Below are positions 45,761-56,699 of a stretch of DNA of 64,000 nucleotides, one piece after another. The stretch spans positions 22,685,287 to 22,749,286 of the forward strand of contig NC_135564.1 in assembly GCF_964340395.1 (NCBI RefSeq). The letters are read 5' to 3'. A model generated the notes under the pieces. The model was not told where the DNA came from. It did no database searches and was given only the letters and a program-made list of their open reading frames with translations. The stretch's first letter is position 1, and every line of letters starts with the position of its first letter. The DNA comes from Glandiceps talaboti. Lineage: Eukaryota > Hemichordata > Enteropneusta > Spengelidae. A program made the translations under genes and the position numbers.

Positions 45761-47384
45761 AACAGTGTCTGTTTCATCTTCTTCGGAAGCTCATTGCCGC
45801 CTTCTACATATCGCCACATACTTATAAATACAACGTGGAACTGTCTCAAACACATTAAAAGTTTCATACGCTTTGAACAATAAAGTTTACAACATTGATT
45901 AAATGATTTTCATGGCAGAAAAAGATGCATGCACTGAATGTGTAAAATGAGTCTGAATGTCTAAGACGTTCTGATTAGTCCAAGGGCTTGAGGCAACAAT
46001 TCTGGTGTCTATAACAATGTTGAATAACGCCGTGAATATAGACAACATCAACAAGTTCCGTCAAGTTCTTGTTTATCATTATATTCAGTATCTTGAATTG
46101 CTAATTAATCTATAATTATAATACACAGAGATATATATATATTTAACTCGATCGAATCGCGCTGGAATACAAATAGAATATACAGGACACTGCTGTGGAG
46201 TGTACCAATTGAATAGCGCCCCAAATGGTCGTACTATTTACTTCTCTGTCTTGTCGCGAGATCGAATGATTCGAAACTTGGAATTTGAAAATGCAACCTC
46301 CACGAGCTCAGCATTTGCTCAATTTGCTCATTTGCTATAAAAGAAGGGGTAGGACAGAGGTAGGTGTTCTTATTCGTCGAAAGCTTGAAACCACATTGCC
46401 CTCGTTCACGGACGCTTTCTGTTTCGGGCAAACTTACGAGTATTTGTTTACTCAGTCAAATGATGTTGTTACGTTTTCTCTTGTATTCAAAGGTATATTT
46501 TGAAGAGACACAGATATGACGACTAATGTTTAATGATTATTTTTACGTAATTTTATGAAAATAATATAGACCGGAATCGACTGTGTGTTCGAGCCTACCG
46601 CAACTCTACGGCACCAAATATTGATTAAACCAAGATATTATCAATTGTTTTTGTTTATATCCCTCGCAAAAGACGCACCGTTTCGGAGCTTCAGGTCATA
46701 TAATATGCTGTTTCAGCAATCTGTTTTACTGTCCCGCAAACGCCACAATGTACTGCAACATGCGAAATATATATCTCACCACAAGAGGGCAGCAGGTGGT
46801 ATCAAGCTTCGAGAGAAAATTCATGGGTCACATGTTCGATTTGAAGCGTCCTGATTGGTTTATTCGATGCCGTGTCCTACCCCTCTGTATTACAAGTTTT
46901 AAGCAAGGAATACGTTTGAGCTCGAGCACGCCAAGCAGCGGAGTGCGTCAGCTGTCGCGAGCGCACTAAGCGTCGATTTTGCACCATGTCTATCCGTATA
47001 CTTTCTTTTTTCTTTATTCTTTTTTGGAGTCTTCCATATTTATTGGTCATACGGACCGATAAGTAGTTGTAATTCTGAAAAACTCTCGGTCCAAACGGAA
47101 ATCTGTTGGTCTCGGGCCAAAGGATCGGCGTTAATTTCGCATGCTGACCATACATATTATTATGAGGTAGTCAATAGCCAAATGAATGTATGTGCCTGCT
47201 GAAATATCTGTTTATAAAGTGTAGACAATATCAATGTGACCAATGCAGTTGTATAATAATGTATTCAGAGTAAAATTGGGGTATATTACAATTTTCAAGT
47301 ACATTTATGGCTTTTGATAATGTGTGTGTATGATTTGACACTGAATGGCTTCCTACATGTACAAATGTACATGTCCTAATTTTT
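45761..47384. other. Unassigned intronic sequence with a CTCF-like site
   Basis: CCACAAGAGGGCAG at 46779-46792 matches 13 of 14 positions of the CCASYAGRKGGCRS consensus. TATAAAAG occurs at 46336. Frames of 72-92 codons (46285-47155) resemble no family. Confidence 0.35.
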
Positions 47385-48120
47385 AGCTCCGCTGTCAGCG
47401 AGAGCTGAGCGGAGTTTAAGGTTTAGGATGATTTCTTCATCGGCATCTGTCTTCTGTCTGTCAACTTTTCTCTGTAACCAACTGTCAGAATACATTATAT
47501 AATAATAATTATATATTTTTTGTTTGTTTTGTTTTGATATTTCAACGTTTATTGTGGAGATTACCATGTGGCTAGAATTTATTTCAACACAATTCAATAG
47601 TTTTTAAGGTATAAGGCCAACATGTATATTACATAATTTCTTGTTGATGTATACAGTCCTCCAGCAGTTGGCTAAATGACTGTATTGTATTCACTTTATT
47701 TCTGTGTTATTTTTGTATGCTTTACCATGCTTGCTATGGCGTGTTGTTATGCACTAAAGATTGATATTTTTGTTATGCAATAAAGATATATATTTGGTGT
47801 GCATGTTCCTGGGGGGGGGGGGAGGAGGGGGTTATTCAGATTTGTTCATGCCAAGTTGATCTGTGTCATTTTCAATTTTTTTATGAATTTTTTTTCAAAA
47901 CTGATATTTTCATCATCTTCTCAAATACTACTTGTCAGATTGCTTTCAAATTGATATTTGGTGTGTCGATACGCAGAGGGTAGCTTACTCAGATTTGTTA
48001 ATTTCAAGTCAGCACATCTTTTCGTTTTTTGATGATTTTTTTGTAATTTAAAAAAAAACAATTAATATTTTCATGAGCATTGTGACCGACGCCATATTGG
48101 AAATCAGTCCACGAGAGACT
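47385..48120. repeat. Dispersed repeat D1, second copy
   Basis: The head TAGCTCCGCTGTCAGCGAGA, then GCTGAGCGGAG, forms a stem-loop. The body at 47790-48120 matches 28875-29100 and continues past it with GTGACCGACGCCATATTGG and AATCAGTCCACGAGA. A 300-bp segment between head and body (47480-47790) is different and ends in ATGCAATAAAGA-type sequence. Confidence 0.7.
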
Positions 48121-50164
48121 TTAACTCTTTCACCACCATTGGCCTCATGGGATTGTTTGTTCTCCACCAGCCCCCTCACTTACATAAGGTGAGAGTGAGT
48201 GGTATGCAATCAAATTGATATAAAAAATACTTAGAATTGGCCAATCTTTGAAAATTAGGTATCATTTTACTGGAAAATAAGTTGTGTATATCATACTTAC
48301 AAATACATACATTCAAATAGCACATTCACAACTGAAATTTGGGTTAAAATAATAAAATATTGGTAAAAAAAAACGTGTTGTTTATTTATTGACATATCAC
48401 AAATAAACAAAACATTTAATATATAATATATTACAAACAAAATTCAAATACCAACATTTATGTTCCTACAAAAATTCTGTACAGTAGTTAAATGGTCAAA
48501 ATCGGTGAAAATTAAGCAGAAAATGTTATTTTAGTCGTATTAAATTTGAACGAAAATAATTAAGGGCTCACTAATCTGATTACGACGCAATAGTCGGTCC
48601 CACACCGCCAATGAAAGGGACAAAAATATCGCCCAATACCTTCTGAAAAGTCAGTTTGTGTAATTACATATCTTATTTGATAGAACAACGAAAAATTATC
48701 ATACAATGTATGCTCAAAATCAGTAAAAGATGCCCACAAGTTGGTAGTATACGAGTCGGAATCGGGACGCCAAAGTGGCCCTTTTTGCCGACATGCTGTA
48801 CCCATAAAACCAAATATGCAGTTGGGACTATGAAGTTACATTGCGATAATCTGATCCTTACATATACTGCATTGAGTTCACTCAGCCATCTCATTGTATA
48901 AAACATTGTATTCATAGTCAAAATTGAGTGGAAAGTTCTACAAACAGCACCTTTATTTACATTGTAATCTACGTTAGGGGAGACAGATTTTGCTTCGGCA
49001 ATGTTGAAATTTGAATTTTACATTGAAAAACACACATAAAAAATCTGATCTGAAAATCGCCCATATCGTGCGTCAGTTTCCCTCCACTGACCTTCACACA
49101 TTGAGCTAGTACAAATACAAGTCATTAACGAGACATAACAAAAGAAATAGAACCAAATGAAAATAATCCATTTTATAGCCAAAAATTACAACTAAGACGT
49201 TAGTATGGACATCGGTACCTGTCACAAGAATGCGTAAATTTGTCGACATTCAAAAATTCAATCCTAAACTGTCGCCGGCAGCTCACACGGCCTTAGCGGG
49301 AATTTGATGCTTACACACAAGTACAATGTGTTCCCACAGCTAAATACTTGTATTCAATGATGTATTTCGAGTCAAATTCAGTCGAAATATCCAAAGACAG
49401 TGACATAATTTATATCGTAGACCATGTTATGAGAGCCGTTAATTACATCCGCAATATTTAAATTCGATCTTGTGGGCGAAAAACACACGTAAAATTACGA
49501 TCGTTCGTCATTTAGTTCATAGCTTCAGATACCCGTTCACTATCATACATTCAAATTCCGATTTCTCTCGATAACAAACTACTGCTGCAAGGCTTGTACA
49601 TAATCATTTATCTAGCTCTGTATCTCAGGATACAAATACACTCTCACATATTTATCGAGTGTAATAATCTATAATTGATACCCAAATGTGTGTGGTCAAA
49701 ATATGGAAAATAGACCAACCCTCGCCTAGCCTATGAAGAAAATTTCGCGACAATGTATCAATAATGGTTACCTATACATTGACCTCTATATAATTAGTGT
49801 ACAGTGAGGGCGCGCCACTCAACAAAACCTTGACAATTTTCCCGTAGTGATTAAAGGAATGTGAAATAGTCAACATGCAACAAGTAGACAGACCGACTTG
49901 TAAACTCGTGGTGGGACAGAAGGAAGTTCAACACGCACATGTCATATCCCGGGTATGTAGGGGATCACGAAAGCCGAGTGAAGTCGAGGATGGCAAGCTT
50001 TCCTGTGCTGAGAATAGGAGGTGGGCATTTGAACAACATTTTTGACAACTAACTTTCATTGGGACTTCAAAAATCACAGATATAGAGCTAAATTTCTTGC
50101 ATAAATCATGAAATTGCAAGACTATACCCTTATGGAAGGCATTCAGTTTAAATCTGGTCAATTT
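48121..50164. other. 2-kb segment between two D1 copies, unassigned
   Basis: The segment is flanked by the direct repeats 47880-48110 and 50165-50400. No element termini, RNA gene or convincing coding frame is seen. The direct flanks would permit its deletion or duplication by recombination. Confidence 0.4.
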
Positions 50165-50405
50165 CTTACAATTTTTTTTTCAAAAATGATATTTTCATCA
50201 TCTTCTCAAATACTACTCGTCAGATTGCTTTGATATCTGGTGTGTCGATGCGCAGAGGGTAGCTTACTCAGATTTGTTAATTTCAAGTTAGCACCTCTTC
50301 TTTTCTATTTTTGATGATTTTTTTGGTAATTTAAAAAAAATTAATAAGTTAATGAACATTGTGACTGACGCCATATTGGCAATCAGTCCACGAGATTTTA
50401 AGTAA
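50165..50405. repeat. Dispersed repeat D1, third copy (body only)
   Basis: It matches 47880-48115 from ATATTTTCATCATCTTCTCA through GCGCAGAGGGTAGCTTAC and GACGCCATATTGGCAATCAG to CCACGAGA. Confidence 0.8.
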
Positions 50406-52110
50406 ACTGCCACTTTTCAAAAGACACCATTAACGTCAAACAAGCAATGTAATATGTGCTATAGTCTTAATTCTACGCATTGTGCGCCCAAATGACAAGT
50501 GTTTGTTCGAAACAGGGTTGCAAACTTCAAATCCAAATTCTGCACCCCTTCTACAGAATGGTTCATTCCAGAAGATGCTCCGTCGTCATCAATAAAAACG
50601 ATAATACTCATTCTAAAATTACCTCATTTTGAAAGGGAAAGTGATTTGTGGTTCATTTATGGAGTTTTGATTTTGTATGATCAATATTGGTGGCAAAATC
50701 GCCACATCAAAATTGCCGATGTGGTAATGCACGACAAGTGAGTTCAGAGGACACCATCTTAAATCCTCGTATACCACTACATGCAATGAAGCCTAGCAGA
50801 GGTCGTAAGTTCATCATCCTCGTTCACAACTAGCTATTTCTGGAAATCGAAATTCTGTCATTTTTAGTACTTTTTGATTTTTTTTCCTACGGCATCTCTA
50901 TCGTATACCACAGTAATATTAATAAAATGCCATGTTTTGGTCAAATTTAGGTGGTTTTTTTCGATTCTCTTATTTCATAAACTTATGATGTCGTCGGAAA
51001 AGCCACTACATGTGACAATCAGCTGGAATGAAAACAAACTACGTTTGCACATATGTATTTGTGCATTTATCGTCATGTTTAGACTAATTTTCCTGAAAAT
51101 TCACAAATTTTGAGATTTTAAAGCTGTCTGTCTCTACGTTTTTCAAAATCCATGAACGAAGAATTGTAGTATGTGTGGATACGAATCGAATGATATACTG
51201 GGTGCTTAAGCACCTAGTAAATTCCTTGACAGAGATAGGATTTGAATGTAGTCCTTGCAGCCATATAGAATCTTCAAAAATGTCATGTCACCGTCACCAC
51301 GTATGACAATCATGTGTTCGCAAATCTTCTGCAGGTATGTTCTATACAAAGCACTTATCCCCCAAAATCGATGAATTACGTGATGTAATAAACTATGGCT
51401 TTCGAGAGAAAATAAATTCGTAACCGTGAATAAATGTTTGTGTAGTTTTATGAAATGTAAATATGTGACAGTATGCAGCAGGGTCGTAAATCTTTACCTG
51501 TATTTTCTATGGACAATTGGTGCCTCAGTGGTGCACATGCATGGTGTAACACATATCATGCTAGGCACAACATTAGTCAAGTTACGTGTACACCGTATGC
51601 GTGTAATGTTGTCACTCGGTAAATTGTATCATGTGCTAATATTATATTCTGGCCTTTGAGTGAGAAATGAGACCAAAAAATTTGTAACTATGTAAATGTA
51701 TGTACTTGTACTAATAGTATATTAATTGCAATTGTGGGATGGCTGGGTTGTGAAAGATTGTGAATTTTCAAAAACGAATGATAAAAAGTTAATAATAGTA
51801 TTTTTTGATGTCTTCTGTCTTCTTTAATAATGATTTATTTTAGTCGATGAATCTAGCAGCTCAAAAGCGAGGGGCAGTTATTCAGGAGACGATAGATGAC
51901 CTAGTACCTTTCGCCTGACGCATATGACGTACCATTGGAAGACGCTAGCACTCTGCATCTCTGCCATTGAGATTGAAACATTTTCAGACAAGACCTTTTC
52001 AGTTATGATTAGCGAAATATTTATTTTTGCCGAGATTAGTAGGTCTACAATTCCGATTTACACGATGTATCTTGCCATATCACATTGAGCTTTGAACACT
52101 CAACTAAATT
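50406..52110. other. Unassigned intronic sequence
   Basis: AT-rich. Frames of up to 80 codons (for example 50499-50741) show no family motif or splice signals that fit TMEM161. Nothing further is supported. Confidence 0.4.
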
Positions 52111-52224
52111 TAGTCCAGCTTGCATACGAAATGCTCGTCCTGCTTGCAGACGGGCACACGTCTATATTACTAACATGACCCTCAACACCGAAGGGGCGAC
52201 TTGTTCCGTATGGAAGCAGGACTA
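52111..52224. mobile_element. Short member of the TAGTCCTGC TIR family
   Basis: The left end TAGTCCAGCTTGCATACG and the right end CGTATGGAAGCAGGACTA are inverted and match the ends of 10227-10843. Length is 114 bp, so almost only the ends remain. The flanks no longer show a clear target duplication. Confidence 0.6.
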
Positions 52225-52727
52225 ACAAAATATGTGCACCACCTGCAAGGTGGCCCATGGACTATAATTAAAATATCAAACGTTGTTATGTCTATGTTGT
52301 TGACAATTTTGGACAGTGTTTTTGGTAAATTTGTTAGAAAATTGAAATTCGAATTGCCTCAAAATTATTTTAGATCCCTAGTTTATTTCATTTATCATTA
52401 AAATTTTCCAGGGTTAAAGCTGTAAGACACTGGCATTATTTATAGAAACCTCAAAAATCCTTCTTCTTTTTTTGTGCATTTCCCAGTCATTATTTTTCTG
52501 AGAATTTGTGTAATTTTCATAACAGTAGATTTTTTGTAAAATGGTGACTATAATATAAAAGTACAATATTTTACCAACTTTCTGTGTGAAATGTGTTTTG
52601 TAGTGAGACATCATATGAAACCACTAACCACTTTATTACATCCCTAAAACAAAACTGCATAGTGAAGAGCTGAACAACTGAACCCCTTCTACATGTTACC
52701 AAAAAAACCCCCCAAAAAACAGCAGAG

Positions 52728-53125
52728 CTATTCTGACTGATAGGTCGCTTGTTTTTGACCAAAATAGCTTTTGCCCAGCCCCCTACTATAAAATAAATTT
52801 TGACTGTAGTTAGCCTTTGGATTTCTCCTTTTTAGTGAATTCGAAACCAGTGAATGTTGCCCTTGGATGACAAGATTCTCTGTGTAGAAATTGGAATATG
52901 CCAGTCGTTTTTGTGTGTGTTCAAATGTCACATACGTTTTCGCTATGGTATCTTTCACATTTGTAAGTTCTAGGTCAAGATTTGTTATTTTATGCTGTGA
53001 ACATTCGAACGAAAATTTGAACATTGGATGCGTTTGGTTTATTTTGGTGATAAAATCATGTAGTTCTCATATTCTTCCAGCATACATGTATATCATGAAT
53101 GTATCATCTCTGAATCTCACTCAGA
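52728..53125 (-). pseudogene. Penelope-like element reverse-transcriptase relic
   Basis: The minus-strand frame reads FRDDTFMIYM (an altered YIDDIF catalytic motif), a stop, then ELHDFITKINQTHP, FKFSFECS and ITNLDLELT. This matches the Penelope pattern YIDDIF..W....L..F...IN..HP.IKF..E.S...I.FLDL. A basic C-terminal stretch follows. At least two stops interrupt the frame and no endonuclease part is found. The catalytic motif is damaged, so the copy is dead. Confidence 0.65.
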
Positions 53126-53529
53126 ATGTTATTTCTTTATTGTGTTTAGCAACAAAGGATCGCCTTACCATATTAGAGAGACATAAATGATCCAACTTCA
53201 TATCGCCACGGCTAGTTTATTACATCATCAGCCAAACAGAACAGCACGCAAATAAACAAAACAAAAGTTAACACATCTTGATCACACATTCAAAAGTTTA
53301 ATATTCGTTGCGTGGAACCACTTTCTCCATTTCAACATGCGCTCAAGGTTTGTTCTTCCGGGTCGATCACCATTGCATCCCCAGCTTACTAGTTAGAATC
53401 TGTAGAAAACTTGCATGATGAAATATGACGTAGTTGGGTTGATGATCAACCATCCTAAGGGGTACCAAGAACTTCAACTGTGGACACAGTTTGGTAGTAG
53501 TACAGATTGATGCATCGTCAAGAGTTTGA

Positions 53530-53948
53530 CCACTTGATGGTCCTGACTTGTCATTTGACAACCCTGACTTATCACTTGATGTTCCTGACTTATCATTTGA
53601 CGGGCCTGACTTGTCATTTGACAACCCTGACTTATCATTTGACGGTCCTGACTTGTCATTTGACAACCCTGACTTATCACTTGATGTTCCTGACTTATCA
53701 CTTGATGTTCCTGACTTGTCATTTGACAACCCTGACTTATCTCTTGACGACCCTGACTTATTAGTTGATGGTCCTGACTTGTCAATTGACGGTCCTGACT
53801 TGTCATTTGATGACCCTGATTTACTATTCTAGGTCCTGACTTGTCATTTGATGACCCTGATTTATTATTGTAGGTCCTGACTTGTCAATTGACGGTCCTG
53901 ACTTGTCAATTGACAGTCCTGATTTATCAATTGACAAGTTTGACTTTT
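53530..53948. repeat. 21-bp minisatellite, about 20 units, inverted relative to 38650-39945
   Basis: The units TCCTGACTTGTCATTTGACA are the reverse complement of the array 13.6 kb upstream in the same intron. Variation is similar in kind (TTGACA/TTGATG/TTGACG). It ends about 60 bp before the exon 4 acceptor. Confidence 0.95.
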
Positions 53949-54008
53949 GACATGAATTACCCGCCATACATGTATGACACTGTAATGCATGGTTTACATT
54001 TGTTGCAG

Positions 54009-54263
54009 GAAAGGTATGAAAGAAGTAGAAGACAAAACATTCACTGTGCCAAGAAATGTAGGTGTACAGTTAGAGACAGCTCCCATTCACACTATAGATG
54101 CTATCCAATTGCATTACTATACAGAATTCCAATGGTTACTGGATTTCTCTATGTGTGCTATGATTGTGTACATCATTACTGAGATTTACTATGAAGCAGT
54201 CCAACCTAAATGTGAATTCAATCTGAGTCTGGTCTGGATTTTGTTAGTTATAATTTTTTCATT
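54009..54263 (+). CDS. TMEM161: TMEM161 exon 4
   Basis: The exon follows the acceptor TTTGTTGCAG and ends TCA TT|GTATCC. The 84 full codons include KTFTVPRNVGVQLETAPI (family: K.L.(V/I)P.D...LET), then DAIQLHYYTEFQWLLDFSMC and AMIVYIITEIYY (membrane segment 2, with the EYQW..DF signature), then NLSLVWILLVIIFSL (start of membrane segment 3). The ITEIYY motif matches LVTEVYY/LFTEAYY of human TMEM161B/A. The exon enters on the third base of an arginine codon and leaves with two bases of leucine. The 5' intron is 18 kb; the 3' intron is only 260 bp. Confidence 0.97.
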
Positions 54264-54523
54264 GTATCCTTTTACTATACCACACACAAACCAAAGTCTA
54301 TATGTTTGAACCCAATATATTGGAAATATTTAATGTATATCTTTTGTTCTACACCAATTTACATCATTCCTCAAACAAAATTTTCCATCAAGTAAGACTG
54401 CCCTATTCATTTCTATATTTTATATTGTAATACATTAGAAGGATGGGTCACTTTAACAGCATTATATTTCATAAAACCCAAGTTAACACCTTGATTGTTA
54501 TTTCCCTTATCACATGTAATCAG

Positions 54524-54675
54524 AAAGATCATGTATACTCTGACAGCATTATATTTCCAAGGTGATGATACAGGAGAGAGGGCGCTATGCATCACATTTG
54601 GTTTCTTCTTCCTTGTCCTAAGTATGGCTGTACTTGTCATTGATGAACAAGTCCTGGAGTTACAGCTTGATGAAG
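54524..54675 (+). CDS. TMEM161: TMEM161 exon 5
   Basis: The exon follows the acceptor TGTAATCAG and ends GAA G|GTCAGT. It begins by completing a leucine codon, then reads KIMYTLTALYFQGDDTGERA, LCITFGFFFLVLSMAVLVID and EQVLELQLDEG. The family pattern K.........YF...(D/E).GER..C.TF.F.FL...M......E..LE..LE.G is met throughout. It covers the end of membrane segment 3, the conserved acidic GER loop and membrane segment 4. It leaves after the first base of a glycine codon. The remaining exons (about 280 residues, more membrane segments) must lie beyond 64000. Confidence 0.97.
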
Positions 54676-54773
54676 GTCAGTCACGTTGCCATGAGTACAT
54701 TATAAAAGATTTTTAATAAAGCATTGTGTATAGTACATGTACCTGTTGTTGGTTTCATTGTGCCCAATGTTGA

Positions 54774-54995
54774 CTATATACAGGGGTTGTATTCTACGTG
54801 TATACAAGGGTTGTATTCTCTATGTACAGGGGTTGTATTATATATATACAGGGGTGTATTCTATATATACAGGGGTGTATTCTGTATGAACATGATTTCT
54901 ATTCTATATATACAGGGGTTGTATAGTTCTATATATACAGGGGTTGTATAGTTCTATATATGCAGAGGTTATAGTTCTATATACACAGGCGTTGT
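54774..54995. repeat. Diverged start of the 26-bp minisatellite
   Basis: Irregular units of TACAGGGGTTGTAT and TCTATATATACAGGGG with varied spacing, beginning about 100 bp after the exon 5 donor. Two further units lie at 55375-55427. Confidence 0.85.
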
Positions 54996-55002
54996 ATAGT
55001 GA

Positions 55003-55165
55003 ACACATATTGCCTGGCCATGAGGGCTATAGCACCCGTTTATTACACCCGAGGGACTGTGAGTTACCAGAATCACATGGTATAGCATGTGATTGTGGTA
55101 ACTCACAGTCACAAAGGGGTAATGAACGGGTGCTATAGCCCGAATATAGGCCAGGCAATGTGTGT
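55003..55165. mobile_element. Foldback element, 163 bp, inserted in the 26-bp repeat
   Basis: ACACATATTGCCTGGCC and its near complement GGCCAGGCAATGTGTGT bound inverted arms that continue with GGGCTATAGCACCCGTT, GACTGTGAGTTACCA and ATCACATG. Arms are about 75 nt each with few mismatches. No coding capacity. Confidence 0.8.
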
Positions 55166-55374
55166 TTTATAATATACCTCATGCTGTGAACTCGTGGTGG
55201 CAGACGACATCATCAGAAGCCACCATTTTGACCTGCTGTGAACGCGCGGTGGTCACGTGACCATGTTAAAGTTGATGGAACTATTTCCCTAGGGAAATAG
55301 TCATTCTATTTTCCTATCACATGACTGATTCTAGCGAATCATGGAACAGCATTATCACTAGTAGGTATATTATA
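55166..55374. other. Short unique segment with a perfect palindrome
   Basis: A 22-bp perfect palindrome centred on CCCTAGGG lies at 55280-55301. CTGTGAAC-TCGTGGTGG and CTGTGAAC-GCGCGGTGG repeat at about 55184 and 55237. Confidence 0.8.
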
Positions 55375-55427
55375 ATTCTATATATACAGGGGTTGTATAG
55401 TTCTATATGTACAGGGGTTGTATAGTT

Positions 55428-55610
55428 AGTCCCCGCTGGACGAAGTCCGGGACGGGGACTTATGGATTGGGTTCCGTGCGTCCGTGTGTCCGTCCGTCCG
55501 TCCGTCCGTCCATCCAGAGCCGTTTCTTGGAGATGCCTGGACCGACTTTTTTCAAACTTGATACAGGGGCAACATACAATGGCATACATTAGCACGTCAA
55601 TTTGTTTTAT
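55428..55610. repeat. Dispersed repeat D2, second copy
   Basis: The head AGTCCCCGCTGGACGAAGTC, then CGGGACGGGGACT (stem-loop), is followed by ATTGGGTTCCGTGCGTCC, a CCGTCCGTCCGTCC tract and GAGCCGTTTCTTGGAGATGC. The order is the same as at 29106-29350. Confidence 0.8.
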
Positions 55611-55611
55611 G

Positions 55612-56515
55612 ATACGATCCAATATGGCCGCCTAGCAGCCATTTTGTTTGCAAATTTTCCCTGTCTAAAGCCATAAGTCAGACATGCTTGAACAGATCTC
55701 ATTCAAAGTTGGTATTAGGACAGTGATCTATGACATACATGTGCATATTCATTTTCGTCGTGATACGATCCAATATGGCTGCCTGGCAGCCATTTTGTTT
55801 GTGAATTTTCCATGTCCAAAGCCATAACTCAGACATGCTTAAACAGATCTCATTCAAAGTTGGTATTAGGACAGTGTTCCATGACATACATGTGCATATC
55901 CAATTTCGTCGTGATACGATCCAATATGGCTGCCTGGCAGCCATTTTGTCTGCGAATTTTCATGTCCAAAGCCATAACTCAGACATGCTTGAACAGATCT
56001 CATTCAAAGTTGGTATTAGGACAGTGTTCTATGACATATATGTGCATATCCATTTTTATTGTGATACGATCCAATATGGCTGCCTGGTAGCCATTTTGTT
56101 TGCGAATTTTCATATCCAAAGCCATAACTCAGACATGCTTGAACAGATCTCATTCAAAGTTGGTATTAGGACAATGTTCTGTGACATACATGTGTATATC
56201 CATTTTCGTCGTGATACGATCCAATATGGCTGCCTGGCAGCCATTTTGTTTGTGAATTTTCCATGTCCAAAGCCATAACTCAGACATGCTTAGATCTCAT
56301 TCAAAGTTGGTATTAGGACAGTGTTCCATGACATACATGTGCATATCCAATTTCGTCGTGATACGATCCAATATGGCTGCCTGGCAGCCATTTTGTTTGC
56401 GAATTTTCATGTCCAAAGCCATAACTCAGACATGCTTGAACAGATCTCATTTAAAGTTGGTATTAGGACAGTGTTCTATGACATACATGTGCATATCCAT
56501 TTTCATCGTGATATG
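55612..56515. repeat. 150-bp tandem array, about six units
   Basis: The unit landmarks are GATACGATCCAATATGGCTG, CCTGGCAGCCATTTTGTTTG, AAAGCCATAACTCAGACATG, CTTGAACAGATCTCATTCAA and GACATACATGTGCATATCC. The units are closely similar. Open frames of 75-147 codons here are repeat by-products. Confidence 0.9.
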
Positions 56516-56699
56516 ATCCCCCATACCCAACCAATCCTTTATTGTTGGAGGCATATTCCATGTCCAACAAGCACACACAACATATCTAAGTCTGTTTGTT
56601 TAGGTTCACAAATGTTGTTGCGTGATCAGAATAGTGATAATTCCTTAAAACCCAATTATAGCGGGGACTGTGTCATTCTCAATGACTTGTTGTATACAG

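Noticed and set aside
46336-46343. TATAAAAG as a core promoter
   Set aside because: It lies in a TMEM161 intron with no recognisable transcript or coding frame downstream. A single TATA word in AT-rich DNA is not evidence.
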